This document shows positions 1-9,319 of a stretch of 64,000 bases of DNA, piece by piece. Each line of letters starts with the position of its first letter. Position 1 is the stretch's first letter. The notes beneath the pieces are model-generated. The model had not been told where the DNA came from. It made no database searches and worked only from the letters and a program-made list of their open reading frames with translations. Source of the stretch: Amoebophrya sp. A120 (lineage: Eukaryota; Sar; Dinophyceae; Syndiniales; Amoebophryaceae); the NCBI GenBank assembly GCA_905178155.1, contig CAJINV010000003.1:2065065-2129064 (forward strand). Reading direction: 5' to 3'. The position numbers were made by a program, and so were the translations under genes.

Positions 1-794
1 GGGTGTACCGCCCGCGCCCTAGCCAGAAACTGCCTGCGTGGCGCGCCCCGCCCGCGCGGGCGGGCACGAAAAAGGGGCCGGCCCCAGGACAGGCGTGCGC
101 GGGCGAAGGGGCCCGCAGGAAGGGTGGCGCCACTTATTTTGCCCACTGGACTGACTGACTTCGCCCGGTCGGTCGCAATGGCGGTGGGCACGCACCCACG
201 CAGGCAAACCAGCTCGGCGGCCGAACTGCCGGCTCGGTCTCGGAGCTGCTGAACTATGTTGCTTGCGATGTTGTTGGTGAGCACCGAAGTGATGCTGTCG
301 CCCTGCAAGGCCTCGGCCAATAGCGTCTTCACACTTGTCTCGAGGCTCGTAACTTTGTTCTGGCCGACTTCTTCCACGCGGCGAATCGCTTCGCTGTGGT
401 CCTGCTCCTGTTGCTGCTTCTGTGCGAACTATAGATTGCCCTTGCGGGCAAGTTCGGTTTCCGTTTCATTTCGCAGTGGCCGAGCTTCGACCTGCGCAGA
501 AGTTCTCAAGTCCTGGTCTTTCTTGAGCGCCTCGAATTCCCCGCGTAGCTTCGCGCTCGCCTTCTGCAAAATTTCCACCGTATGCGACAATTCCAGAACC
601 TTCGCCTCCGTTCCTCGTAATGCCTCGCCACCTACTGGCACTGCTTTCGGCGCGAGTGGTTTTGGGGCTCCAGTTGTGTCTTGCGTTTGCTGCTCCGCAG
701 AACGGAGCGAGTGGTTTTGGGGCTCCGCAGAACCGTGAATCCCTGTCTGACGCAGACGGAGACGGCGAGTTCCTCTTCCTCGTCGAGCAGACAC
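1..794 (-). pseudogene. Coiled-coil reading frame interrupted by one in-frame TAG
   Basis: A minus-strand frame stays open from about 794 to the window edge except for a single TAG at 431-429. Both sides look like the same protein: upstream is a Glu/Lys/Leu heptad-like segment (ELSHTVEILQKASAKLRGEF), and directly after the stop comes QKQQQEQDHSEAIRRVEEVG followed by a Ser/Asn-rich stretch. The last third (1-240) is much more GC-rich than its surroundings and encodes Arg/Ala/Pro-rich sequence that may not be real protein. I recognise no family. It could be a decayed gene, a partial gene cut by the window edge, or a gene with a short intron covering the TAG (an AG lies two codons later). No start codon is obvious. 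Confidence 0.35.
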
Positions 795-1296
795 AGACTA
801 TATTATATTTATATAAATTTGAAATTGAATTTTATGACGCATGCAAATGGCCTTTTTGCATGAGAACAGAAACAGGAATTTGGACAGCTCAGGTTCACTC
901 GCAACAACAAAAACTCCGCACCGAAACTCACTCGGGACCGAGAAAGAGGAAAGCACTTCAGCCCCTGCCGTCTCACCAAACACAGTCTCGCTGCCCTATG
1001 AAGCAGAAGAATGAGATAATGTAAGGGAGTGCTCGCTTGTTTGTCGTGTCATAGAATTTTTATGGCGGACAGGGGTACCGGTTCACCGACCATAAAACCA
1101 TATTATATTTATATAAATAGTATGTATTAGAAACCGGTAAGTATGCGTCTTCCTTTTGCAGGCTGCGTTCGTCCATGGACATCACGACGGACGAATTTAG
1201 TGAAGTAAAAACGAAAACTTGTTTCTATGTATTTTTTTTCAGAAGGGTACTAGAGGCAAATAAAATTAAAAATTTCAATTTTTCTTCTTTCATCTA
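795..1296. other. Intergenic, AT-rich, with a 19-bp direct repeat
   Basis: No supported gene. The AT-rich 19-mer beginning ATATTATATTTATA occurs at 800-818 and again, identical, at 1100-1118, exactly 300 bp apart. Nothing else is recognised. Confidence 0.5.
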
Positions 1297-3696
1297 CTAG
1301 CCCAGCAAGTCCTCCAGTTCTGACTCCAAGGAGGACGCGGAGGCCCTGCTGTTTCGATTGTCCTTCAAACTACTCTCGTCAATGATACCGCTTGCCTTGC
1401 TGTCTCGACTTTCGCCATGACTTGTGCGTGAGTTCCGAAAATCCAAATCTCGTCCTCCAGCAGAGGAATGCAGATCAGAAACCTCCTCTTCAGCCTTTCC
1501 GGACTCCCTGTTGCCAGGCGCGGCAGCGCAGACATCTGTAATATCAGGGAGCGAAGCGGTGTTGTCTCCTAGAACAAGAGCCTCCGCGTTTTGATCCTCG
1601 CTTTCTTCCTGGATCAACACGTTCGCTGTACTTTTACAACTAGGCTCCTTACTCTCTGAAAGTTGCCTATTTTTACGCGTCGTTTCGGCGTCCAGCTTGT
1701 TCGCAGCGACGAGAGCTGCAGTTATAGCGGTACTTCTAGAAGCTTTCATTTTCCGGCGAAGGTACTTCTCGATTCGATCCTGTAAGGTGGCTTTCGACGT
1801 TTTTGCGGCTTTCGCAGTCGTACTTCTTGAACACGTGGGATCCCCGTGCACCAGCGATCGGCTTTTTCTTCCGTGTAGCCGTCGCGCCCAGCACTCGCTG
1901 ATTCGCACGATATCGTTGGCAAGCGCGATTGCTATTTGGTGTTCAGCACGATTGATGTACTGACTTGTTTCATCCAAAGAAGACTCCGTCCGTCGATCAC
2001 CACGTCGTGGTGGAACTGACGGCTTCCGGCTCGTCCCTGTATTCACTTGCGCTGCTGTACTCAACGTGAGGTTGGCTGTGTCTTGCCGTTTCAGCGTCGA
2101 CTGACGAATCTGCTGCACCGACACATTCGTCGCGGTGCGCCGTCCGGTGGACACCCGTCCGGGCGGCGGAAAAAACGACCCATTGTTAGGACTACTCGCA
2201 CCTCCGCCCGCGCTGGTGGGAGCACTTGCCTTGTTCTTCAAATTGCCGCTTGGTCGGTTGCGCCCGCGCGCAATGGAAGACCGGCTGAAAGTCACCGACG
2301 ACGTACCGCGTGCGCTTGTCACGGACCGAGTTTCCCCTCCTGTGTCGGGGTCCACCTCCGCACCCTTGGTTTTCCCGGTCGCCTTTACCGTTCGCTTTTC
2401 CGCACTGCTCTCGCTAGTATCGGAATTCCGGCTACCGTGGCCGGAAGAATTTTTCGCAGATGAGTTTTCATCGTCAGAGCGATCATCCTCTCCGTCATCC
2501 TCGTCCGAAGAATCCGGAAACTGCTCCGTGTTGAACACTTCCTCTCCGAAATCCATGTAGCTCGCGAAGTGCGGCAACAGCAGCTCCAGTCCGTATTCCA
2601 AATCCGCGGTGGCGTTCTCGATTTGCGTTCGCTTTGCCTTGACCTCCGCAATCTCCGCGTGTTTGCGGTCGACTCGATCCTGCAGTTTTCCCTTCAGCAC
2701 GAACTGAATTTTTTCGATGGGGTTTTTCGCCTCCTGTACCTCGATGAACTTCGTGATGTCGGTCAGTTCGTTCTGCAATTCCGCCTGCTTCTCCAGGTGT
2801 AGTTCTTCTTCCTGTTTCCGCTCCCGCACCAGGTTCGCGAACAACTCCGAGAACGTTCGCAGCAACTTGCGCAACAAACTACCCCGCTCGACACATTCCC
2901 GCTCGCAGTCTTGCAAGCAGTTCCCAAACTGCAATGAAATTTGCGCCACCACGTTCGCCAGTTCGGCGACAAGGAGCTCCTCGTTGTTCTTCTGCAATTG
3001 TGCAAGCACTGGTCGTGCTCCACTGGGTAAAGGCAGCACATCAACGGAGTTTTTCGTTGTCGCGCCGAGCAACTTATTTACTCGGACCGGAGAGGGCGTG
3101 TCTTTGGCTGTCGGGTAGTAAGAAGTAGATCTGGTCTTCGTAAAGATACTGCCAGAATGTAGTTCCTCTGGTAGTTGTTCCTGCAGCAGCGGGTACAATG
3201 TTGTCGAGCCGGCGGTGGCTGTGGCAAAAGCGCGGTCAACCGCCTGTCCCAGGGCCGGCACCGATTTCGTCGCCGTCGTCGATGCGCCGCGCCTTGACGT
3301 CGTCCTGGATTCTACTTCCGACCGGTTGTTACTTGAATCGTGCCAGTTCGCGCGTAAGCACTGCCTCTGAATGCGCGCCAATCGCAGACCCACGTCAGCA
3401 GTGAGGGGAAGCAGGCTGGTCGCCCGATCCCAAAAATGAATCCCGGCTGCCGCAGCATCGTCATGTAGATCCTTATCCTCGTCCACGTGTTTATTTTCCG
3501 CGTCCCAGCCTAATGCCGCTAAAGTGGTCAGATTGTCGCGACCGTGCCGCGGGGTAATATCGTCCAGAATACCGCGAGATGCTACTTTTGCGTCCGCAGT
3601 CTTGTTAGGGAAGGGAAGAGCACCTTCGTTCTCCAATAGCGCTAGGTGGTCACGGCGTAGCTTCTCCGCGACATGCTTGACTTGCAAAGCGCGCAT
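1297..3696 (-). CDS. Axonemal dynein light-chain-domain-like protein (AXDND1-like)
   Basis: Single uninterrupted 799-aa frame from ATG at 3696. The middle (about residues 235-390) is a long helical segment with the motif CVERGSLLRKLL at about 268-279. This resembles the C(P/A)ERGLLL signature of the axonemal dynein light chain (p28 / AXDND1) family, which sits in a helical, coiled-coil context there as here. The C-terminal half is acidic then Ser/Arg/Lys-rich and low in complexity, with an Asp/Glu run near 395-410. Families with this domain attach inner-arm dynein or manchette/axoneme components. The neighbouring genes include other ciliary functions. The gene is clearly real by length; the family call rests on one motif plus the coiled coil. 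A generic coiled-coil protein is the alternative. Confidence 0.55.
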   Translation of the reverse strand: MRALQVKHVAEKLRRDHLALLENEGALPFPNKTADAKVASRGILDDITPRHGRDNLTTLAALGWDAENKHVDEDKDLHDDAAAAGIHFWDRATSLLPLTADVGLRLARIQRQCLRANWHDSSNNRSEVESRTTSRRGASTTATKSVPALGQAVDRAFATATAGSTTLYPLLQEQLPEELHSGSIFTKTRSTSYYPTAKDTPSPVRVNKLLGATTKNSVDVLPLPSGARPVLAQLQKNNEELLVAELANVVAQISLQFGNCLQDCERECVERGSLLRKLLRTFSELFANLVRERKQEEELHLEKQAELQNELTDITKFIEVQEAKNPIEKIQFVLKGKLQDRVDRKHAEIAEVKAKRTQIENATADLEYGLELLLPHFASYMDFGEEVFNTEQFPDSSDEDDGEDDRSDDENSSAKNSSGHGSRNSDTSESSAEKRTVKATGKTKGAEVDPDTGGETRSVTSARGTSSVTFSRSSIARGRNRPSGNLKNKASAPTSAGGGASSPNNGSFFPPPGRVSTGRRTATNVSVQQIRQSTLKRQDTANLTLSTAAQVNTGTSRKPSVPPRRGDRRTESSLDETSQYINRAEHQIAIALANDIVRISECWARRLHGRKSRSLVHGDPTCSRSTTAKAAKTSKATLQDRIEKYLRRKMKASRSTAITAALVAANKLDAETTRKNRQLSESKEPSCKSTANVLIQEESEDQNAEALVLGDNTASLPDITDVCAAAPGNRESGKAEEEVSDLHSSAGGRDLDFRNSRTSHGESRDSKASGIIDESSLKDNRNSRASASSLESELEDLLG

Positions 3697-4012
3697 GTTC
3701 CTTTTCTATCTTAATGTCAGAGTGCTTGTTCCAAGCTCCGGACGAGGGTCAACATAACGATGTTCAAAGCTACATATTAGACACATCGCTCACAGTAGTA
3801 CGTGTGTGTGATGGAAGGGCGAGGGACATATTGACTGAGACACGGCTTGTTTCAAAACTGCGTCTGTTCTTGCGCCTGGATGCACAGCAATCAAACGGGA
3901 AGGAACGAAAAAATTCCCTGCAAAAATTAAAAAAAAATTCGAACACGATTTTGGTAGCGGCAACGACTTCCACCAGTCTCCTCAGTAGGAGCATACTTAT
4001 TAGGTAAGTACT
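3697..4012. other. Intergenic spacer
   Basis: About 315 bp between the 3' end of PSTK (4013) and the next gene's stop side is short and AT-rich. I see no conserved motif. Confidence 0.4.
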
Positions 4013-5161
4013 TCATCGATGTGCTACAGTTGAGGTGGCGGACAAAGTTACGTCTTGCAGCTTGCTTCTGCATATTCGCTGGAACTCATCGCACAGCTCG
4101 TCCGCAAATAAATGCAAGGACTCAATACTGGATGTACTTTCCGCGGTACCCACATGTTCACTCTGAATTTTACTTTTCAGCCGAGCTGCGATGTCTTTCT
4201 TTGCTACTCCAAGTTGCTTTGCCAGCATCTGTTTCTGGGTTGCATCTACTGCGGTCTCCAGGGACAAGGAGATAAGCTTCCGGCAGCGGGATTCCAGCAA
4301 GTCCTTTAGTTCACCGAGCGCGGCTGCACTTGAGTCAGAGTCCTTGTCTTTATCCGCAAGAAACAGCTCCTGCTCTGGCTTCGGGACGGCGTCGGGCGTG
4401 CTTGTCAAAATGAATTCCACTACCTCCTCGAAACTTGTTGTTGGAAGTGATTGTGGCTTTTGGACGCCCTCCTCGCGCTTCGAAAAATCCTCCACTCTAG
4501 TACTCCCAGCCGCGTCCTCCTCATTCATATCACCGTAGTCTAGGTTCACTACGTGTTTCTCCCAGGTTGACCCCCGGCTGGTAGCTGTGGACGTCGGCGC
4601 CTCCAGCACTTCCGCCATGTTGAGTAGTATGGCATCCGGAACGCGAGCGCGACCCTGTCGCTGGGCGTTCCGCAAGAGGCAGGACTCCAGGCCGGCGCGA
4701 AAGGTTATGGTTTTGTACTGGCACCGAAACTCGCGCGCCAGTTGGAAAAACGGCTTCCGCATCGAGCGCAGGTAGAAATTGTCGTCCAGGAGATGAATCG
4801 TGCACTTTTTTATTACGCCGTCGTCAGGATCTCGTCCCTTTTCTCCAGCCAACGCGTTTCGCACATTTGTCACCACTGCACCCCGGGCTTCCCGCCATTT
4901 TTCAGGGTCAAAAACGGTGCTCAACTCCTGCTCGAGTTTGTCGTACTCGTGCAAGACCAAGCGTGCCCTGTCGCCAATTTCACGCTGAAGTCGGGCGCAG
5001 AGCGACGACTTCCCCGCGGCCGGTAGCCCAACCAGAAGGACGACTTGATTGGTGCTGCAGACTTTCTCGTCCAGCGGGGTCGAGCCACGTTGATACATTG
5101 TGAATGCGCACAGGCTCGAAGCCGCTCGTTTGTAAAGTAAAAGTTTGAAGAAAGAAGCCAC
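4013..5161 (-). CDS. PSTK: L-seryl-tRNA(Sec) kinase (phosphoseryl-tRNA kinase)
   Basis: Single 382-aa frame. A Walker A P-loop, GLPAAGKS, lies at residues 45-52 after a hydrophobic strand. It is followed by LLDDNFYLRSMRKPFFQLAREF, which matches the conserved (L)DDNFYYxSMR segment of eukaryotic PSTK, and by a Cys-Leu-x-Arg-Asn lid-like segment (ESCLLRNAQRQGRARVPDA). PSTK phosphorylates Ser-tRNA(Sec), giving the substrate that SepSecS converts to Sec-tRNA(Sec), so its presence predicts a selenocysteine pathway. The N-terminus (residues 1-20, basic and hydrophobic) could be a leader, or translation could begin at the second Met (residue 22). The C-terminal third (from about 260) is a less conserved helical extension. 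An elongator Kti12-like P-loop protein is the nearest alternative, but the DDNFY segment favours PSTK. Confidence 0.82.
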   Translation of the reverse strand: MASFFKLLLYKRAASSLCAFTMYQRGSTPLDEKVCSTNQVVLLVGLPAAGKSSLCARLQREIGDRARLVLHEYDKLEQELSTVFDPEKWREARGAVVTNVRNALAGEKGRDPDDGVIKKCTIHLLDDNFYLRSMRKPFFQLAREFRCQYKTITFRAGLESCLLRNAQRQGRARVPDAILLNMAEVLEAPTSTATSRGSTWEKHVVNLDYGDMNEEDAAGSTRVEDFSKREEGVQKPQSLPTTSFEEVVEFILTSTPDAVPKPEQELFLADKDKDSDSSAAALGELKDLLESRCRKLISLSLETAVDATQKQMLAKQLGVAKKDIAARLKSKIQSEHVGTAESTSSIESLHLFADELCDEFQRICRSKLQDVTLSATSTVAHR

Positions 5162-5899
5162 TATACATGAGCTTTCATTTTGTTTTCGTCTTCGAATTTA
5201 GTGCGGAAGCACACAGAACGAGAATGCGATTGGCGCAGTCTATCGATCATACAGGTGTGAGCTGGTTGAAGAAGTTCACAAAAGCAATACAGAATGCGCG
5301 TCTGATATGTGAAAATTGTAAATCACAAACACGCACTCGCACGAGCAGAAGTATATAAAAATCTTGTTTCAAGATAAGTTTCTTTGTGTGCCATCCGGTC
5401 CGGCGACTCAGTCTCGCCAGGATCCATGTACTCCTAGCAGCGGCATCATTTTTATGAAGATCAACCGGAGCAAGACTTTGCGGGATCCGGATCTCTTTGT
5501 GCAAAGGAAGACGCACGGTCCCATTCGTTGAAAAGAACGTTCGTCTATCTACTGTGATATGCATATCAATCTATGGGTCAGGGTCGAAGATAGGCTATAA
5601 AAAAAAATCCACCAGAGCCAGTGGACACGAACACTTAGCAACGAGCATTTACCTGGCGCAGTCATTTCGTCGCAATTTCCCGTTGTTGTCGCGGTGCCCT
5701 CTGACAGCCACTGCACAAACTTTGCTCCGCATCACAACATTCTCCCAGGCCGAAGAAAGAGTCGGAGGATCGACATGGGACTCGCTCGGCCCATCAACCC
5801 TAAAGCTAAGTTAGTGCGAGTTCTAAGTCGCACCACGTTTTTCTCATCTTCCGCACAGGAGAGGACAACTGCCGGAAGAAAGCAGCCAGCGCTTCTACT
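5162..5899. other. Intergenic region
   Basis: About 740 bp with only short frames on both strands. One minus frame (5564-5247) starts with ATG but has no recognisable content. No RNA gene or repeat seen. Confidence 0.4.
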
Positions 5900-8800
5900 T
5901 CATCGGTCTTGCCAGACTGCCGCCGATTCCTTGACGCCGGTGCGTTCCAATGGCGGCGGCGCGTCGGGCGTTGTAGGTAGCGACTTCTCTCTCTGCGGAA
6001 ATTGAAAAAAGTCGCTCTCCTGTGTGGCTAGGCTTCGCGACGGTAAAAAGTCACTTTGCACAGCAGAGCTAGACGCCCGCTCTGCGCTACTACGATCACC
6101 AGTAGGCCGCATTGATATTGCGTCGTCTGAACCTGATCCTTCAGGGTAGTTGTACGGCGAGTCATTCTTGCTGGTGTGCATATGATCTGTTATGTTCGGC
6201 TCGGCTAGAGGCAATGGCGCCGGCGGGGTCGGCACCACGTGAGAAACGAGGTCAAAGTCTCCCGGTTCGGGGGGAACCACCACCCAATTGCCTGGGGTCG
6301 GCGACGTGAGGTCTTCGATGCTCACATGGGCGGCCCGACGCGAACTTGCCGCTTCGTGCGGAGCAGCTCTACTAGTATCTTCTGCGTCAGACAAGTCGGC
6401 GTCCAGCAAAGCCGCGGTCCCGGGCGCCGCACTCCCGATAGGCGTTCCGAGGCGCGAAGCAGTTGCGAGAAGCTTCTCGACGCGAGCCTCCATATCGGAA
6501 AGATTGGCGTGGTACTTGGTTGGGGTCCTCGCTTCGCCCCCGCTGCGCCAAGTTGTCTTGGAGGGTGATCCGAAATCCGAGACTACGTCCGTCAGTGGCG
6601 GATAAGCACTCGCCAACCCCCGCAAATACGCCTCGGCCGTCGGAGTCAGTGCCTGCCCAATGTTCTTCAGGTCATCGTCCTCACGCCCTTGCATTTGAGA
6701 CGTACCGATACCCCGCAGCTTCTCGTCGTGGGTCGCGTTGTGGGGGTCGAACAGGGGGTCGACGGCGATGTGGCTGCCTCCAGAGAGCCACGACCGCGGA
6801 AACGACGTTTCATCTCCAGTGCCAGGAACGCTCGTCCACCGTGCGAACAAACCCTGGCGGAAATACACGTAGCAGAAGGCAAGAAAAAACACCGCAATCA
6901 GGCTTACGCCGATCAGAATGGTCATTTCGGCCACGTCCAGGCCGTCGTCCCCTGAACTTGTTGCGCCGGTTGCTGATGCTGTGCCACTGCCATGCGCCGC
7001 ACTTCCACTCGCTCCGGCAACTTCAACGACGGGCCCCGTGATTCCGGCCACAAGCTCGGGGCCTGTCACGCTGCCAGATTGCACCGCCAGTGCGAAGAGA
7101 TTGTCGCCACGCGCCGGCAGGGCCAGGTCTTGGATCTCCAGCCGCAGCTTACTTACAAAGTTGGAGCTTTCCGAAATCTGCCGGAGTTCGTTGCGAACCC
7201 CGAGTGCGTCCCAGGCTGTTGCGATATTGCGAAACTCCAACCCAAACAGAACACTCGAGGACGCCAAGGGAGGAGATGTTGAAGAAGTCGCTAGAGCGCG
7301 AAACGAAAAAAGTGATGCTGCTGCTGGATGAGCCCGCGTCTGCCTGTCCTTGGTCCGACGCTTGTTGCGTAAGGCAGCTGCATTGGGCCCTTGTACTTCT
7401 ATGAGGCTTTCTTGTTCCTGCTTGCGCTCCTCGAAGCGCATCCTCTGTGCTGCGCAGGACACACATGCTGCAAGCTCCTGCGAATTTGGGGTTGACTTCT
7501 TCGCGCTTAGTGCGAGACCCATCTGTGCGAACACCAACGCCCTTTGCCTGCTGTTTATATTGTCTCTGTCCTGGTCTTGGTCAATAAAATGGTGCACGAC
7601 AGTTGTCGCCGAGCTACCTCCATGTCCATCAAGATAGCGAGCAGGCACATCTTTCCGTTCCAACATGCGTGTTGCGTTTGCCGGAACTGGAACTGGAACG
7701 AACGAAAGCAATCGAGACACAGATCCACCGACATGCTGTGGCTTTTCTCCCTGGGGCTTAAGAGCTTCCTCGATGTGATGCGCGATCGTTGCTTTTGCAG
7801 AAACTGCTGGTGTCAGCGCTTGACTCTTCTTCTTCTGTACCGCTTCCCTTGTTGTGGCGAGTGTAGACGCCGAAGACAATGTAGATGCTCTCGTCTCAGC
7901 GCTCTCCCTTTCTGCATTTCTTAATCTTGCTTGTTCAGCCTGGAAGAGTTGCCTTCGCAAAACAACGACGGGCGGAAAGGACTGCAGCTCGAGGTCAGCC
8001 CCGTTCGCGTCCAAAAGAGTGACAGACGTGAGCACGATGTTGTCTGCGGAGATCCCGCCGCTAATCGTGGTCAACAGCGCCGTCTGCAGTGCTTGCCGAA
8101 ACAGCGGGTCCTGTTGCAGCGCGGTCCGGTTGAAAAAAGCCGCCGGAAGCTGCATAGGAACCCGCAGCGTTGTGGTGACGTTGAACTTGTTAGGGTTGGC
8201 GCGCTTGGAGCAGCGGGGCTGAGCGCCTGGGCACGGTACCCACGTGTTCTGGTACAGCTGGAAGAGGTACGATGTTTTGCAGCCGCAGCGTGCTTGGTCG
8301 TGCTTCGTCTTCATAACAACCCCGGAACCCGCGTGGTTGAGACACTGCTCCGGGTGCGCGAACACTTCCGCGGGAGAGCAGGTGCCCTCCTGGCCGATCA
8401 CGACCCGCAAGCCGGGCCGCGTCAGTTGATTCTCCAGGACCGCCATATCAATGCTGGACACCACGTCCGCGGCGCTCGTCAAGCAGACTTTCAAGGTCGG
8501 ACAACAAAAGCGGGATGCGCACTGGTGCCCGTAATTGCACTTTTGCAACCGCTGCAGCTCCTGACCCGAACAGCTGCTGGGGGGCGCCAGCGAGGACAAG
8601 GCACAGGTCGCGCGATCATAGCAGGCGTCGGTGAAGCAAAAGGAACGCTGCTGGCAAGAATCCCCACAGTGGCAAAGCAGCTGCGTTTCTCCATCCGACG
8701 TATGACCGTAGATCGCCCGAGCTTGGTTGCACAGCTTCCCGCGCCACCAGCTGCACGGGCGCCCGTCGTCATCCCGGAAAGAAGGATCGTCCACGCACTG

Positions 8801-8938
8801 GCCCCAGACAGAAGTTGTTGTGCTGTCCAGCATCGACGTTGTACACAACGCGAAGGAGCAAAATGGGCGGGCCAGGCAGCTCGTCCTCAGGTCTATCAGT
8901 AGACTTTGACGACCGGGCGATGAACGAGACCTACTCAT
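5900..8938 (-). CDS. Cys-rich single-pass membrane protein, function unknown
   Basis: Single 1012-aa frame. The N-terminal 270 residues are Cys-rich and include CVDDPSFRDDDGRPCSWWRG, a pattern (C-x-D-x4-D-x2-G-x-PC-x2-W) seen in extracellular proteins of stramenopiles and alveolates. Two further Cys clusters follow. A segment near residues 265-330, with a hydrophobic alternating pattern around a long helix, resembles an extracellular SEA-like fold, which is inference only. One strong membrane helix lies at about 668-690 (ILIGVSLIAVFFLAFCYVYF). It is followed by a Ser/Pro-rich cytosolic tail of about 320 residues. Topology is therefore probably type I with a large Cys-rich ectodomain. The N-terminal signal peptide is weak (hydrophobic stretch at about 20-36), so the true start might be upstream or the leader atypical. 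No catalytic domain recognised. Confidence 0.7.
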   Translation of the reverse strand: MSRSRSSPGRQSLLIDLRTSCLARPFCSFALCTTSMLDSTTTSVWGQCVDDPSFRDDDGRPCSWWRGKLCNQARAIYGHTSDGETQLLCHCGDSCQQRSFCFTDACYDRATCALSSLAPPSSCSGQELQRLQKCNYGHQCASRFCCPTLKVCLTSAADVVSSIDMAVLENQLTRPGLRVVIGQEGTCSPAEVFAHPEQCLNHAGSGVVMKTKHDQARCGCKTSYLFQLYQNTWVPCPGAQPRCSKRANPNKFNVTTTLRVPMQLPAAFFNRTALQQDPLFRQALQTALLTTISGGISADNIVLTSVTLLDANGADLELQSFPPVVVLRRQLFQAEQARLRNAERESAETRASTLSSASTLATTREAVQKKKSQALTPAVSAKATIAHHIEEALKPQGEKPQHVGGSVSRLLSFVPVPVPANATRMLERKDVPARYLDGHGGSSATTVVHHFIDQDQDRDNINSRQRALVFAQMGLALSAKKSTPNSQELAACVSCAAQRMRFEERKQEQESLIEVQGPNAAALRNKRRTKDRQTRAHPAAASLFSFRALATSSTSPPLASSSVLFGLEFRNIATAWDALGVRNELRQISESSNFVSKLRLEIQDLALPARGDNLFALAVQSGSVTGPELVAGITGPVVEVAGASGSAAHGSGTASATGATSSGDDGLDVAEMTILIGVSLIAVFFLAFCYVYFRQGLFARWTSVPGTGDETSFPRSWLSGGSHIAVDPLFDPHNATHDEKLRGIGTSQMQGREDDDLKNIGQALTPTAEAYLRGLASAYPPLTDVVSDFGSPSKTTWRSGGEARTPTKYHANLSDMEARVEKLLATASRLGTPIGSAAPGTAALLDADLSDAEDTSRAAPHEAASSRRAAHVSIEDLTSPTPGNWVVVPPEPGDFDLVSHVVPTPPAPLPLAEPNITDHMHTSKNDSPYNYPEGSGSDDAISMRPTGDRSSAERASSSAVQSDFLPSRSLATQESDFFQFPQREKSLPTTPDAPPPLERTGVKESAAVWQDR

Positions 8939-9319
8939 AGTCTGATAAAAATCCTCCCCTGCAACTACGCGCTGCTTGTTTCACTTCTTTGCCTGTGTAC
9001 TCCTTGCTTTAATAGTGGACAGCACCACACTTACTTTGCACACGGTGCCGAGTTTGGCGCTCCTCGCTTCCTTCGTGTCCCTTTTACATTCTCGCTCACT
9101 GCGCTGCACTCGAAATCGCTCGCGCGAATAGCTCGTCCGGAAGCGAGCGCGCAAATGAAACCCAGCGTCGCAGCGACTGGCGAAAACACGCTCCTGGGCA
9201 CGAAACTCTCTCGGGATCGGACAAGTGGATACGAACACTTCGTAGCGAGCTTGCAGCTTGTCCTGCTCGTGCTCCTCTCAACATCTTATTACTGAAACTT
9301 CTGCCGTTGTGTGTGTCGC
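8939..9319. other. Intergenic spacer
   Basis: About 380 bp; only short unconvincing frames. Nothing recognised. Confidence 0.4.

Noticed and set aside
256-738. 160-aa + strand frame at the left edge
   Set aside because: It is the complement of the coiled-coil minus frame and is Ser/Cys/Phe-rich, typical of an antisense shadow.
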